Source: Przewalskia tangutica
Lineage: Eukaryota > Streptophyta > Magnoliopsida > Solanales > Solanaceae
Length of the DNA stretch: 64,000 nt
Reading direction: 5' to 3'
NCBI GenBank assembly: GCA_029844215.1
Contig: CM056729.1
Span: forward strand, 8,618,001 to 8,682,000
The position numbers and the translations under genes were made by a program. The notes under the pieces are model-generated. The model had not been told where the DNA came from. It ran no database searches and saw only the letters and a list, made by a program, of their open reading frames with translations. Shown piece by piece: positions 45,692 through 56,700 of this stretch; the stretch's first letter is position 1; every line of letters starts with the position of its first letter.

Positions 45692-46837
45692 CTATCTCTG
45701 AAAATCAATTTGAATTCATGTCGGGGCGATCGACTATAGAAGCTATCCACCTTATAAGGAGACTGGTGGAGCAATATAGGGACAAGAAGAGAGACCTAGA
45801 CATGATATTCATTGACCTAGAAAAGGCGTATGATAAAGTCCCAAGGGAGATTTTTTGGAGATGTATGGAGTCTAGAGATGTGTATATAGATTATATTAGG
45901 GCTATTAAAGACATATATGATGGAGCCAAGACTCTGGTTAGGACAGTGGGATGTGACTCTGAACACTTTTCGGTCATGATGGGGTTGCACTAGGGAGCAA
46001 CCTTTGTCCTGTTCCTATTTGCCTTAGTGATAGATGAACTGACATGACATATCCAAGGGGAAGTACCGTGGTGTATGTTATTCAGATGACATAGTTTTAA
46101 TCGACGAGACGCGTTGTGGAGTTAATGATAGGCTAGAAGTTTGGAGAAAGACCTTAGAGTCTAAAGGTTTCAGGTTAAGCAGGACTAAAATGGAGTACCT
46201 AGAGTGCAACTTTAGTGGTGTTGCGCATACTGAGGTAGTAGTGAAGATAGAGGAACAAGTCATACCTAAGAGAGGAAGTTTCAGGTATATTGGATCTGTA
46301 ATCCTGGAACATGGGGAGATTGACAAGGATGTCACTCATCGCATTGGAGCGGGTGGGTGAAATAGAGGCTTGCCTCTAGAACTATGCGACAAGAATGTGT
46401 TGACGAGGCTTAAAGGTAAGTTCTACAAAGTGGTGGTTAGACCGGCATTGTTGTATGGTGCAGAGTGTTGGCCAGTCAAGAAGGCCCACGTTCAGAAGAT
46501 GAAGATAGCGGAGATGAGGATGATTAGATGTATGTGTGGGAATACGAAGAGAGATATGATTAGAAACAGAGTTATACGGGACAAGGTGGGATGACATCGG
46601 TGGCGGATAAGATGAGAGAAGCAAGACTGAGGTGGTTCGGACATGTGATGAGGAGGGTTGAGGATGCGCCAGTAAGGATGTGTAAGAGGTTGACTGTAGC
46701 TGGAGCTATGAGAGGTAGAGGTAGGCCGAAAAAGAACTGGGGGGAGGTGATTAGACAAGATATGACACAACTTCAGTTGACTGAGGACATGGTCTTAGAT
46801 AGGAAGCTATGGAGGTCTAGGATTAGGGTAGAAGACT
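45692..46837 (+). pseudogene. LINE reverse transcriptase, central and C-terminal part
   Basis: Copies element RNA at the cleaved target. It starts with ENQFEFMSGRSTIEAIHLIR and continues MIFIDLEKAYDKVPREIFW (the first catalytic Asp in the FIDLEKAYD block) and VMMGLH, then a stop where relatives have Gln. The active-site loop near 46078-46105 reads SDDIVLIDET after a frameshift, where relatives have ADD. Next comes VRPALLYGAECWPVKKAHVQ, then after another frameshift ADKMREARLRWFGHVMRR, and finally GRGRPKKNWGEVIRQDM. The last frame ends at TAG 46837. At least three frameshifts or stops, so inactive. Confidence 0.9.
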
Positions 46838-47330
46838 AGTAGTAGATAACTAAGTGTTGGGAGGAAGGGGATGAGTTTTCCTCCTCTTCTCATTTTAGTA
46901 GTAGTTGTCAGATATCACATTTTATTTTCTTGATGAGTATTATTATATATTTCTGCATCTATTTTATATCTTGTAATTTGTTGTCTCTTTTATATATTTC
47001 TGCTACATGTATTGTTCTTCTGAACTGAGGGTTTGCCAGAAATAACCTCTCTACCTCACAAAGGTAGATGTAAGATATGCCAAGACTGATTCACTCGCTT
47101 TCGAGAACTAAGATTTACAGCTTATTCCCCGGAAGAAGATGAAGAAGATTCGCCGAACGTCCCAATGGCGATTAACCACGTACGGGTGCATCAAAGAAGT
47201 CGGATCTCTAAAGCAATTGTTAGAAAATTAGTCCACCCGCCTTAGCAACACCCACCCGCCTTAGCAACAGCTTCCATTTTTATACTCCATCCATCGTGGG
47301 ATCACACTTAATGTGTTGTTGTAGTAGTAG
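46838..47330 (+). other. LINE 3' UTR and tail
   Basis: GGGTTTGCCAGAAATAACCT, then CTCTACCTCACAAAGGTAGA is the typical start of the RTE/TS tail. About 200 bases (47083-47282) without counterpart in the usual tail interrupt it before CCATCGTGGGATCACAC and the TTG/TAG-repeat end. Confidence 0.75.
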
Positions 47331-47347
47331 TAATATTTGTGAAACGG

Positions 47348-47688
47348 GAATGAGTTGCAACATTTTTATGGTCAACAATTCTTTTGTACATATATGGATA
47401 TTCACTCTCCTATAGAAAATTGATAAAAGAGAATCCGATATTTTATGCATGAAACATATCCACATCAAGATTGAATATTTCTCGGTGGGGAGAGATTTTA
47501 CCTCTGTTATAGGCCTCCATCACACAAATATAAATTAGCCGAATCAGTAAGTTTTGATTACTAAATTCGAAAGAAAAAAATATCACACCTGAATGCTGGT
47601 TTGTAAGTAGATCGAACTACTACTTTACATGTGTGGAAGGTTCAATAATTTTAACGATGTAAATTGTGGTCATTAGATTGATATGTCC
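47348..47688. other. intergenic DNA
   Basis: No feature recognised. Confidence 0.5.
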
Positions 47689-47835
47689 AGAGGCAGATGG
47701 AGCTATACCACTCTAACTAGGGGTTCAATTGAACTCCAAACTTTTGATGTAATGTATAAATTTATGTCTAAAAATTTACTAAAATTACAATAAATAGTAG
47801 ATATGAATTCATAATCTTAGAAATAAAATAGTTCA
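47689..47835 (+). mobile_element. MITE remnant, right end lost
   Basis: CCAGAGGCAGATGGAGCTAT, then GGGGTTCAATTGAACTCCAA, ACTTTTGATG and TAGATATGAATTCATAA. This is the order of blocks of a MITE that I recall as very common in Solanaceae (start CAGAGGCGGAGC). The right terminus is replaced by GC-rich sequence at 47836. Confidence 0.45.
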
Positions 47836-48612
47836 ATACTCGCTTCGGAGCCGGGAGCACCGTTGCGCCAACCCCTTAAGGGTCGCGGTGCCTCCGAGGC
47901 GAGCCGCGGCGCTAATTCGGTCCAGAGTCACTGAAGTCACGGCGCTACCCAGGCAGAAAGTCTGAAACGAAAATCTGGTGTTTGTGACGTTTGGGCTACC
48001 CTCAATGCCATTCATTCCAGCAGTTTTTAGTCATTATTTGACTGATAAATGGGTGTCATTACATGTGCAATTCATTGTCATTACATGGGTAACTCAATGT
48101 CATTACTTGGCACTTGAAGGGACAAATTCTTACACTATAAATTGAGGCATTTGGCTCAATTGTTCAATACTTGAAAGACTTGCAACACTTGCATTTTCTA
48201 AAAATCTTCTTCCTCTCTAGCATATTTAAATACTCAAAGTTCTTCAAAAGAAACACTTGAGTTTCCTTTGCTCCGGTGTTAGTAGTTGTTTTATCTTGGG
48301 AGACTATTGTCTATCAACGTAAAAGGATATATACGGGGCAATCTTATCTTAAAGAAAAAGTGTCATCACTCGATTCAGCACAGTTGTAACCCGTCTTGTT
48401 TTAGTGTCTCTTGATTTCAGGTTATCAAGATTCAAGAAGTTTTCGGCAATTTGTACAAAGACTCAAGACTGGTTCAAGAAATCAAAAGTTTGTTGTTGCC
48501 ACAATCCTTATTCACAAGAAGCTTGCGGCGATTATAATCTTAATTATTTATTTATCTTTTCGAACACTTATAATAGTTATTTACTATTCTCGTACTGCAT
48601 TATTTTCCAACA
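47836..48612 (+). repeat. LTR-like sequence, family unknown
   Basis: A GC-rich block (47836-47960), three ATGTCATTAC-type words, a TATA-like ACTATAAATTGAGG near 48137, then a downstream leader-like stretch ending TTTTCCAACA near 48612. The layout is that of an LTR, but I find no second copy, primer site or target duplication. Confidence 0.3.
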
Positions 48613-50348
48613 GATATTGAAAAGCATCCATATGGTCGGTCCTTTGTCTAATCCATTAGGTGAAGATAGGGATCCATGCATTTTCTCCATGCAATTAATT
48701 AAAAAAGATTATGGTGGATTAGTTAATTAGTTGACTTCTACGTTTATTGCAATGCTTACACTAGTTCAATAAAATCGTAATTATATATATATCCTTTAAA
48801 GAATAACATAATCTCAAGTTGTGAAAGTATATTTGTTCTAGAAACAATCATTTTAGGAGCAAATGTACTTGAACACATTCATATTATTAATGAGATTAAT
48901 ATATTTGGCTTTTGCAATTATTGAATTATTATTTGATTGTTTATATTATTTATTAATGTGCATCCCTTGAATTTACATTGTCATTGATAGCGTGAGATAT
49001 TAATGATAGAGTGTAGTTCTTAAAATAGCCTAGACTAATGATCATTGAGAATGGGATATCAATGATATGTTGTAAGTCGACATGTGGTCTGCATCACATT
49101 CTTAGAGAATGTAGTATATCTCACTTACTGCTAGCAATAGTTGCTAGTGATAGACACATGGATACTCTTAGAGGAGTATTGGCAAACCCTGCTGATAAAC
49201 TATTTGCTATACATGTCTAGAGTATTATCAGCATGTGGGAAATAGAGGTCCTTAGACTTGAGGTCAATATCACCTTGTTTACGGAGCAATGCACTTTGAT
49301 CATGTCCTAAGCTCAAATGCCTTATAGGTTGAGACGCGGCTTGTATTGGGTGCATTACGAAGTAGATTGAAGGTGGTAGTTGAGCCGAGAATAGGATTCA
49401 TTCCTCGATTGAAATTTTGAGAGAACACCCAGCTTCTCAGAGATGTTAGATTGACCAAGTCATTGGCAATGCAAGAGACATATCTAGGATATGGTCTAGT
49501 TGTCGACTAATATAGATGAGATAAAGTGATCAAGTCATTTGGATAGACACTTGGCAAATCTTAAGCTTGATCGAATGTGTCGTGAATGAAAGGAATTAAT
49601 CATCTCACATCTGTTTACTTGAGTCTTGTAAACGTAATTCACATATTGGCTCTGTCACCGGCGCCGTCTAGGAGTTCCGTGTGAACCTTGATTTGATCAA
49701 GTGCCGATGTGTGAAGGCCTAAAGGGTCACACTAAGTCGATTGTCTTTTTCGGTCCAAGGGTATATTGAGAGAGTAAAATATCGGATTTAGAATCAAGAT
49801 ATTTTATTTAATAATAAATTATGGGATAATTTTCATTTGATGAAAATTATATAATTAAGTCAAAATTAAATCTTGGATTTAATTAAAACTAAAACGTGCA
49901 GAAAATAAATAGAGGAGCCATACGATAGTTGGGCTCATTCGACCGCCCATCGCAATTTGGATTTGGGTCAGGTCTTGAAGCCTGATCTAAATCTGATTTG
50001 GTTTAGGGTTTCCTCCACTATATATTTGACACTTAACCCATAATTTCAGGTGGCACTCACTTTATACTTTCTAAACTCAGAGTTCAGGAAATAAAATTCT
50101 CTCAAACCTCTGCCAAGATTTCCTAGCTTTCTTGGGCAAAGGAATATACCGAAGCAAGGCTTGCACCCGGATTGACAATCGTGTGCGCTCCCTTTAGTAA
50201 AGACTAACAAAGCTTAAACTGTAAGTTTTTTTCCTGTCTTTGCATTTGAATTATCGCATAATCATACCACACGACTTTTGCTGGGGCAAGTAAGTAAACA
50301 AAATTTTAAACTTTCGTTGTGTCTTACTTGTGTGTTTTACACCCAACA
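48613..50348 (+). repeat. possible second LTR-like region, family unknown
   Basis: Ends GTTTTACACCCAACA at 50348, with a TATA-like CACTATATATTTGAC near 50017 and a leader-like tail. The left border is not found. 48630-49600 has no protein homology. It may be a solo LTR of a long-LTR family. Confidence 0.25.
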
Positions 50349-52027
50349 AATCCCTACAAGTTGTACTAACGGTTGGACCACACACACTTAATTTTGATGC
50401 AGCAACATATTAATCTAGAATTCAGAACGTCTTGTATATATAAAAATATACATCATACTTGTTGCTAGCTTATGACTTTTTAATTTAGCAAGTGGGCAAG
50501 GTAAAATATAAGATCGAGCTACGAAGCTAGCTATTATATTCGATTCTAGAGTCCAGTGTTGCTCTTAAGTCTTAAACATTCATTTATGTTTAAATTTTGA
50601 AATATAAAGATCGAATTTAGACTTTCTACATGAAATTGAATTTCGACGAGTATGCAAGTCAAAATGATGTTATTTGCGCATCTATTATATCTATTTATGT
50701 ATTAACTTATCTCAATTCATATCATTAATATATAAGTCCCATATGTTTTATAACTTAATCTTATCATAAAAAATAGAGAAAGGTGTATATTTAAACTACG
50801 GCTGCAATGAGTAGGCATAGTAATCATTTTTTTTATGATCTTGGTATATAATGAGCATTATATCCTATAAGTTATAGTATCAACTTTATGATAATTTGGC
50901 CTCTTAATTTGAATGCTATGTCTGCAAATCTTTTGCAATCTTTAGACATTTAATTTAGAGAATCCACATTTCATCAAAATGATTTAAGTCTATAGATTTT
51001 AGCCACTTTTTCATCCCACCTCTACTAGCCTATGGTTTTGCCCATTAATGAAAATTAAAGTAATAACAAAAAAGGTGACGGTTGATACGAGGAGTGAGGG
51101 AGAAGAGAGAGGAAATACAATGGATCTTAATACAATGTAGTTAGAGTGGTAATTGAATACACAATTTAACTACGAATTATAATTTATTTAAATTATAATT
51201 ACTATAGATAAATACCTCTTCGAGATTGCTACACCAAGTAAAAATTCCTAAAAATGCAAGAGGTCAACCTATACTATGTATTTATATAAAATCATTAAAC
51301 GTTGATGTGTGTGACTCTTATAAACCTTTATAAATTAATCATGATTAATTAATTGATAATATCTTCAATGTCATCAAAGTAGGATTCAAAGTAACTACGG
51401 GTCTTATTGGATAGAATGTCTTTTATTGCGGATTACTATAAACTTACTCTGTATACTAAAATAGAATTACTTCTACTTAGGCCCGTAATCTTTATTCAAT
51501 TAATTTATGTACCCATAAATTATGTGATCGGTCTTGTATTACCATTTTACCATATTTATCGCAATCGATAATTTAACTATAATTAATTAATATATTTTAA
51601 TATAAACATCGAATGCTAATAAAAAAATTGTCTCGGCATTATCAAATAAGGTGCTTCAAATTGGATAAACAACCATAATGACAATGGGAACACAACAAAA
51701 GTGAAGCAAAATCTACATACGATAATTACTAGCACATAATTTATTCAATGAGTCCACCCTTGGCCGGTATTTTTATTCATGCTGCCGCAAGATTTGGAGT
51801 ACCTAATTATAATAATCATTACAAAGAATTAAAAAAGATAAACTAAAATTTAAAAAAAAAAAAGAAGTTATCATCAATCTCTCTCTCTTTTTGAAAATGG
51901 ATAAAGTGGGACCCAGTTACCCAATAACTACCTGGCTAGTTTTAGTAGGTCCTACAAGTCGGCGTGTATTTTTTTACACAATATATGAAAATATTCTAAT
52001 TATGGGTAGGGAATATATTGTTTCCTA
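50349..52027. other. AT-rich intergenic DNA, possibly with the LTR of the next copia element
   Basis: No gene recognised. The stretch 51890-52050, read on the minus strand, starts TGTAAATATAGGAAACAA directly after the copia RNase H and may be that element's 3' LTR. I cannot find its end. Confidence 0.4.
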
Positions 52028-52370
52028 TATTTACACGTTTACACCCGCCACGGAGCGAGGAGCCGAACTCGAGACGGATCGAAGTCAAGAAACAACTGTC
52101 TGGGAAGTCCTTTGGTAAATATGTTTGCATACTGATAGGATGATGGAATATGTAACACTCTGACATGACCTAGATCAACTTTCTCACGAATAAAGTGTAG
52201 GTCTATCTCAATGTGCTTGGTTCGCTGATGCTGAACCGGATTATGAGACAAATAGATGGCAGAGATGTTATCACAGTACACAATAGATGTCTGACGCAAA
52301 GGACACTGAAGTTCTAACAGTAAGTTTCTGAGCCAACAAATCTCAGCTACTACATTTGCAACGCCTCTGT
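52028..52370 (-). pseudogene. copia RNase H, C-terminal part
   Basis: Minus strand from 52370: AEICWLRNLLLELQCPLRQT, then SIVYCDNISAIYLSHNPVQH, TKHIEIDLHFIREKV, VRVLHIPSSYQYANIFTKGL and PRQLFLDF. These are the last blocks of plant copia RNase H, including the CDN and H..Y.AD-type residues (here Y.AN, so the final catalytic Asp is changed). The frame is cut at 52370 by the chromovirus LTR. The upstream part of this copia element must lie beyond 64000 or be lost. Confidence 0.9.
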
Positions 52371-55185
52371 TGTCACGCCCCGACTTTTCCTAAGTCTTTA
52401 CTTAGGGCGTGATGGCACCTGGACAATTATTTTCCACCAGGAGCACCATTTAATTCTCTTTATTTAGAAATTTAAACTTATATTCAGATACGGAGCTATT
52501 AATAAAAATAACAATAAAGAAACTTGTTCATGACTTTATTGAAAATATAACGCGAGCCCATGCTCGTGCAAACATTGTTTCTACATAGACGTACTGACAA
52601 ATATTATTCTAAGTTGGAAGGGAGCCCATTCCACACGGGCATTTCCCGAGACACTAGAACTGACATTCTGAACCTGACGAGTACCAAGCGAAAATGGACT
52701 TGGTATGACAAGAGGTCATGGACGATCGCTAGCCTTGGCGTGGAGCCTTTCCTCTATCACGCTTTCCTGAAACATGTTAAATAAAGAGTCAGCCCTACCA
52801 TCTGGGGCTGAGTGAGAACCTTACCCTGCAATTCAAAGTAACACCACAAAATTCCAAGTGCAATCACATTATAACGTAATAAGCATATTGCAAAAACATA
52901 TCAGGTTACAACATCTTTAAATATGCAACAACTCCTCATAGGAAATTCTCGGTTTAACCAACACTTCATTTTATCTCGTATTATACGTTAAGACATTCCC
53001 CTGCATTTCCACATGTTTATTACATTTATATATTTGTGAACGCGTATTCACTTTTCATATTTATATATAGGTGAACATGTATTCATCTTTCATATTTGTT
53101 GCGGCGTGCAACCCGATCCATTATATTTACGTATTTGTGAACACGTATTCACTTTACGTTTTGTTGCGGCGTGCAACCCGATCCATTATGTTTACGTATT
53201 TGTGAATGTGTATTTAATTTACGTTTTGTTGCGGCGTGCAACCCGATCCATTATATTTACGTATTTGTGAATGTGTATTCACTTTACGTTTTGTTGCGGC
53301 GTGCAACCCGACCCATTATATTTACGTATTTGTGAATGTGTATTCACTTTACGTTTTGTTGCGGCGTGCAACCCGATCCATTATATTTACGTATTTGTGA
53401 ACATATATTCACTTTACGTTTTGTTGCGGCGTGCAACCCGATCCATTATGTTTACGTATTTGTGAACGCGTATTCACTTTACGTTTTGTTGCGGCGTGCA
53501 ACCCAATCCATTATATTTACGTATTTGTGAACATATATTCACTTTACATTTTGTTGCGGCGTGCAACCCGATCCATTATATATTTATATATTTATGTGAA
53601 CACGTATTCACTTTTCATATTTTTCAGAAGATCAAATAAATACTATTCTCTTTTCTAACATTCTGTCATTCATACTTGTAACGATTATAACTTTTTAACC
53701 ATAACTCCAACTAAGGTGTTTCTCAAGCGGAAACTAAGGTAAGACGGGGATCTTTCACTGTACCAAATTTCATTTAAAACTACTTTGGGTAACTAACACA
53801 AATTTATCCTCAAAACAGTCACATGAAATTTGTTTCGGCAGAATTTTTATTAAACAACACCCAATCTTAGAATAATCATAACTCCTAATCTGTAAACCCG
53901 TTCAAGCCCCATAAAATCTCAAAACGACGAGAACAGAGAGCTACACGTCTCCATGTGAACCATCCTTTCATATTCTGTACCATTTGGTACAGTTTTACAC
54001 TTTTATTCGCTGCCCTTCCTGGATCTCGATAGATCCGAGGCAGAAACTTTAAACAGCGATAACTCTCAATCCGTAAGTCGGATAGACCCCCGTAAGGTCT
54101 CAAAATGTCCACAACAAAGATATCTAGAACTTTCATTTAGCAACAATTTTCATATTCCCCCCAGATTAGTACAGTTTTACGTTTCAACGTCCTGCCCTTC
54201 TGGATTCCGACGAATCCGAGGCAGCAACTTCAAACTACAATAACTCTCAACTCGTAAGTCCGTTTTAATAAATCTTTATATATATCTGTCCGTAACAGAG
54301 AGATTTACAACCATGTAAATTTTCATATAATTCTAATAAGTAAAACTCAATAAAAACAGTCCGTAATTATGCCTTTCCGAATTTCGACCAAATCTAAGGC
54401 AGGAACTTTGAACTATGATAACTTTCAAACCGTACGTCCATTTTACCTCATTTTTGGTTCTATATGATCATATTAGAGAGGTGTACAATTCCTCCGAATT
54501 TCATCAAATTCTAACAATTATAACTCAGTGAGAACAGTTCGTAAAGTTCATGACGCAACTAGTTGTCTAAACAATCAAAAGTTCAATATTTCTTTTCAAC
54601 ACTCAATTCTTATTCTAACATGTATTGAACTAAAAATAAAGGATGTTACCAAGAATTTCTGAGTGAGAAAACTCACCTTGTAAGTGTGAAAAAGATTGTG
54701 GTTCGGTTGCTACAACCACCCTTGCTCCCTAGTATTTTTTTTTTTTTATTCTTCTTGCCCTCTTGAAAACTTTCAGATTTGTTTTCTTCTTGTTCACTTA
54801 TTTTTTCTGATTTTCTATTCTTTGTGCTAGTCCTTTGTTTGTGCCAAGTATAATGTATAAGTAAGGGTGTTTGTATAACTTATGGGAGGGGGAAAGCCAA
54901 GAGTGGAGGGAGGTGAAAAGGGGGGAAGGGGAGGGGTAAAGGGAAGGGGAAAACGTGCATAATTCTGCATGGTTTTTTTTTTTGCTTTTTTTTTGTTTTT
55001 TTTTGTTTTGTTTTCTTTTGTTTTCTTTTTGTTTTCTTATTTTCATTTTATCTATCTATTTATCCAACTTTAACATTAACTCTATCCCATGCAATTTATT
55101 CATTGTTTTCTTATATATATATATATATTTATTTATTAACTCAACCACAACTATATATTATTTTTTTTTTTTTCCGGATTTTACA
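52371..55185 (-). repeat. 3' LTR of the chromovirus, 2815 bp
   Basis: Minus strand TGTAAAATCCGG ... GGGGCGTGACA. Same family as the solo LTR at 43117-45691 but in opposite orientation. The two differ in poly-A/T and TA runs and in the number of 65-bp units, which explains most of the 240-bp size difference. Confidence 0.95.
53030..53640 (-). repeat. 65-bp tandem array in the chromovirus LTR
   Basis: Same unit as at 44638, reverse orientation. The word GTTGCGGCGTGCAACCCGAT recurs every 65 bases from about 53099 to 53568, eight times with edge copies. Some units carry AATGTG or AACATATA in place of AACACG. Confidence 0.9.
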
Positions 55186-55335
55186 TTCTCTCCTCCTTAA
55201 GCAACATTCGTCCTCGAATGTGAATAAGGTCGTAACATAATCACATAGACACAATAATGTTTATTGTTATTGTAACAAATTTGGGACTTCACATTCTCCC
55301 TTCCTTAAGAAGCATTCGTCCTCGAATGAGAGTAA
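55186..55335 (-). promoter_or_regulatory. polypurine tract region, duplicated
   Basis: Minus strand: CATTCGAGGACGAATG, then CTTAAGGAGGAGAGAA directly before the LTR. About 105 bases upstream a second set reads CATTCGAGGACGAATG, then CTTAAGGAAGGGAGAA and TGTGAAGTCCC. The proximal set is in the correct place to prime plus-strand synthesis. Confidence 0.8.
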
Positions 55336-55408
55336 GGTTGTAACACATGCATAAAGACACGAAAATGGCACACATATGAAATACTATGTAATGCATTTTT
55401 TTATTACC

Positions 55409-56700
55409 TTAGTCAAATAAGAACGGATATTTGACTTTCATCGCCTCCTCCGCTTCCCAGGTGGCTTCCTCGGTGGAGTGGTTCCTCCATAGGACCTTCA
55501 CGGAAGCAATATCTTTATTCCTAAGGCGCTTAACCTTCATATCAAGTATTTCCACCGGAACTTCTTCATATTGAAGCTCCTCATTAAGAATTATCTCCTG
55601 GGGAAGGATGACGTGACTTGGGTCGTGCAAGTATTTTCGTAACATTGACACATGAAATATCGGATGCACTGCTTCCAGCTCTTGTGGAAGTGTTAATTCG
55701 TAAGCCACATTCCCCACTCTTCGCAAGATCTCATATGGCCCAATAAACCTTGGGCTCAATTTCCCTTTCTTACCAAAACGCATCACTCCCTTCATTGGGG
55801 ACACTTTTAAAAATACTTTCTCCCCCTCTTGGAATTCAAGATCTCTTTTCCGATGATCCGCATAGGACTTATGACGACTATGAGCTGTTTTGATCCGCTC
55901 CCGAATCATCTGTACCTTATCATTTGTTTCTTGAATGACTTCAGGTCCGAACAGTTGCGTCTCACCCACCTCGAACCATCCAAGTGGAGACCTACATTTT
56001 CATCCATATAATGCTTCAAACGGGGCCATTTGTATGCTAGAGTGAAAACTATTGTTGTAGGCGAACTCAATTAGACATAGATGGTCCAACCAACTTCCCA
56101 AAATCTAACACACAAGATCGCACATGTCCTCAGTGTTTGAATTGTTCGCTCGGCTTGCCCATCTGTTTGCGGGTGGAAAGCGTGCTCAACTTAACTTTTG
56201 TCGAGACCTGCTGGAAACTTTGCCAAAAGTGTGAGGTGAAGGAACCCTATCTGAAATAATTTGTAAGGGAATCGTGTAACCGCACAATCTCCTCAAATAA
56301 ATCTGTGTGTCTTGTGGTGCGCGATCGTAGTCTTAATGCCGGTAGAAATGGGTGACTTTGTGTTCGATCAACAATCACCCAAATAGAATCATACCCTTCT
56401 CGAGTTTTGGTAGACCCGATTCTGAAATCCATATGAATCGCCTCCCACTTCCACATGGGGACTCAATGTCTCAAGTAATCCGCCAGGTTTTGATATTCGC
56501 TTTCACTGGACATATAAGACACCTCCGACAAACTCCGCAACGTCTTTCTTCATCCCATCCCACCGCATTTGCCTTGAGGTCACGATACATTTTGTTGACC
56601 TGGATGAATGGAATATCTTGTGTTGTGACCTCATCTAAGATCTTCCTCCTTAGATCCTTTACCTTAGGAACACATAACCTACCCTTATACCGAAGGTTCC
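55409..56700 (-). pseudogene. chromovirus integrase with C-terminal chromodomain
   Basis: The intact final frame is 55969-55409 (186 codons): IRERIKTAHSRHKSYADHRK, VFLKVSPMKGVMRFGKKGKL, PRFIGPYEILRRVGNVAYEL and HPIFHVSMLRKYLHDPSHV (integrase C-terminal domain). VKVLWRNHSTEEATWEAEEA then MKVKYPFLFD follow (chromodomain, which binds heterochromatin marks in this lineage). Upstream, 56456-56247 has the integrase core start WKWEAIHMDFRIG, then YDSIWVIVDR. Between 56640 and 56460 the zinc-binding part (RCLIC) is only readable with frameshifts. Frameshifts at about 56250 and 55975 separate core and C-terminus. Confidence 0.9.

Larger units (their letters stand above)
42946..47330 (+). mobile_element. 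RTE-like LINE, 5'-truncated, split by a solo LTR
   Basis: Begins inside the reverse transcriptase domain (FRTAKM region). It is interrupted at 43117-45691 by a solo LTR, continues through the rest of the RT domain and the C-terminal region, and ends with a 3' UTR and a TGTTGTTGTAGTAGTAGT tail. Perfect 17-bp target duplications flank it. Without the solo LTR and one target repeat the LINE measures about 1.8 kb. No endonuclease domain is present because of the 5' truncation. Confidence 0.9.

Noticed and set aside
53271..53658. Overlapping frames with repeated FTLRFVAACNP words
   Set aside because: By-product of the 65-bp array in the chromovirus LTR.
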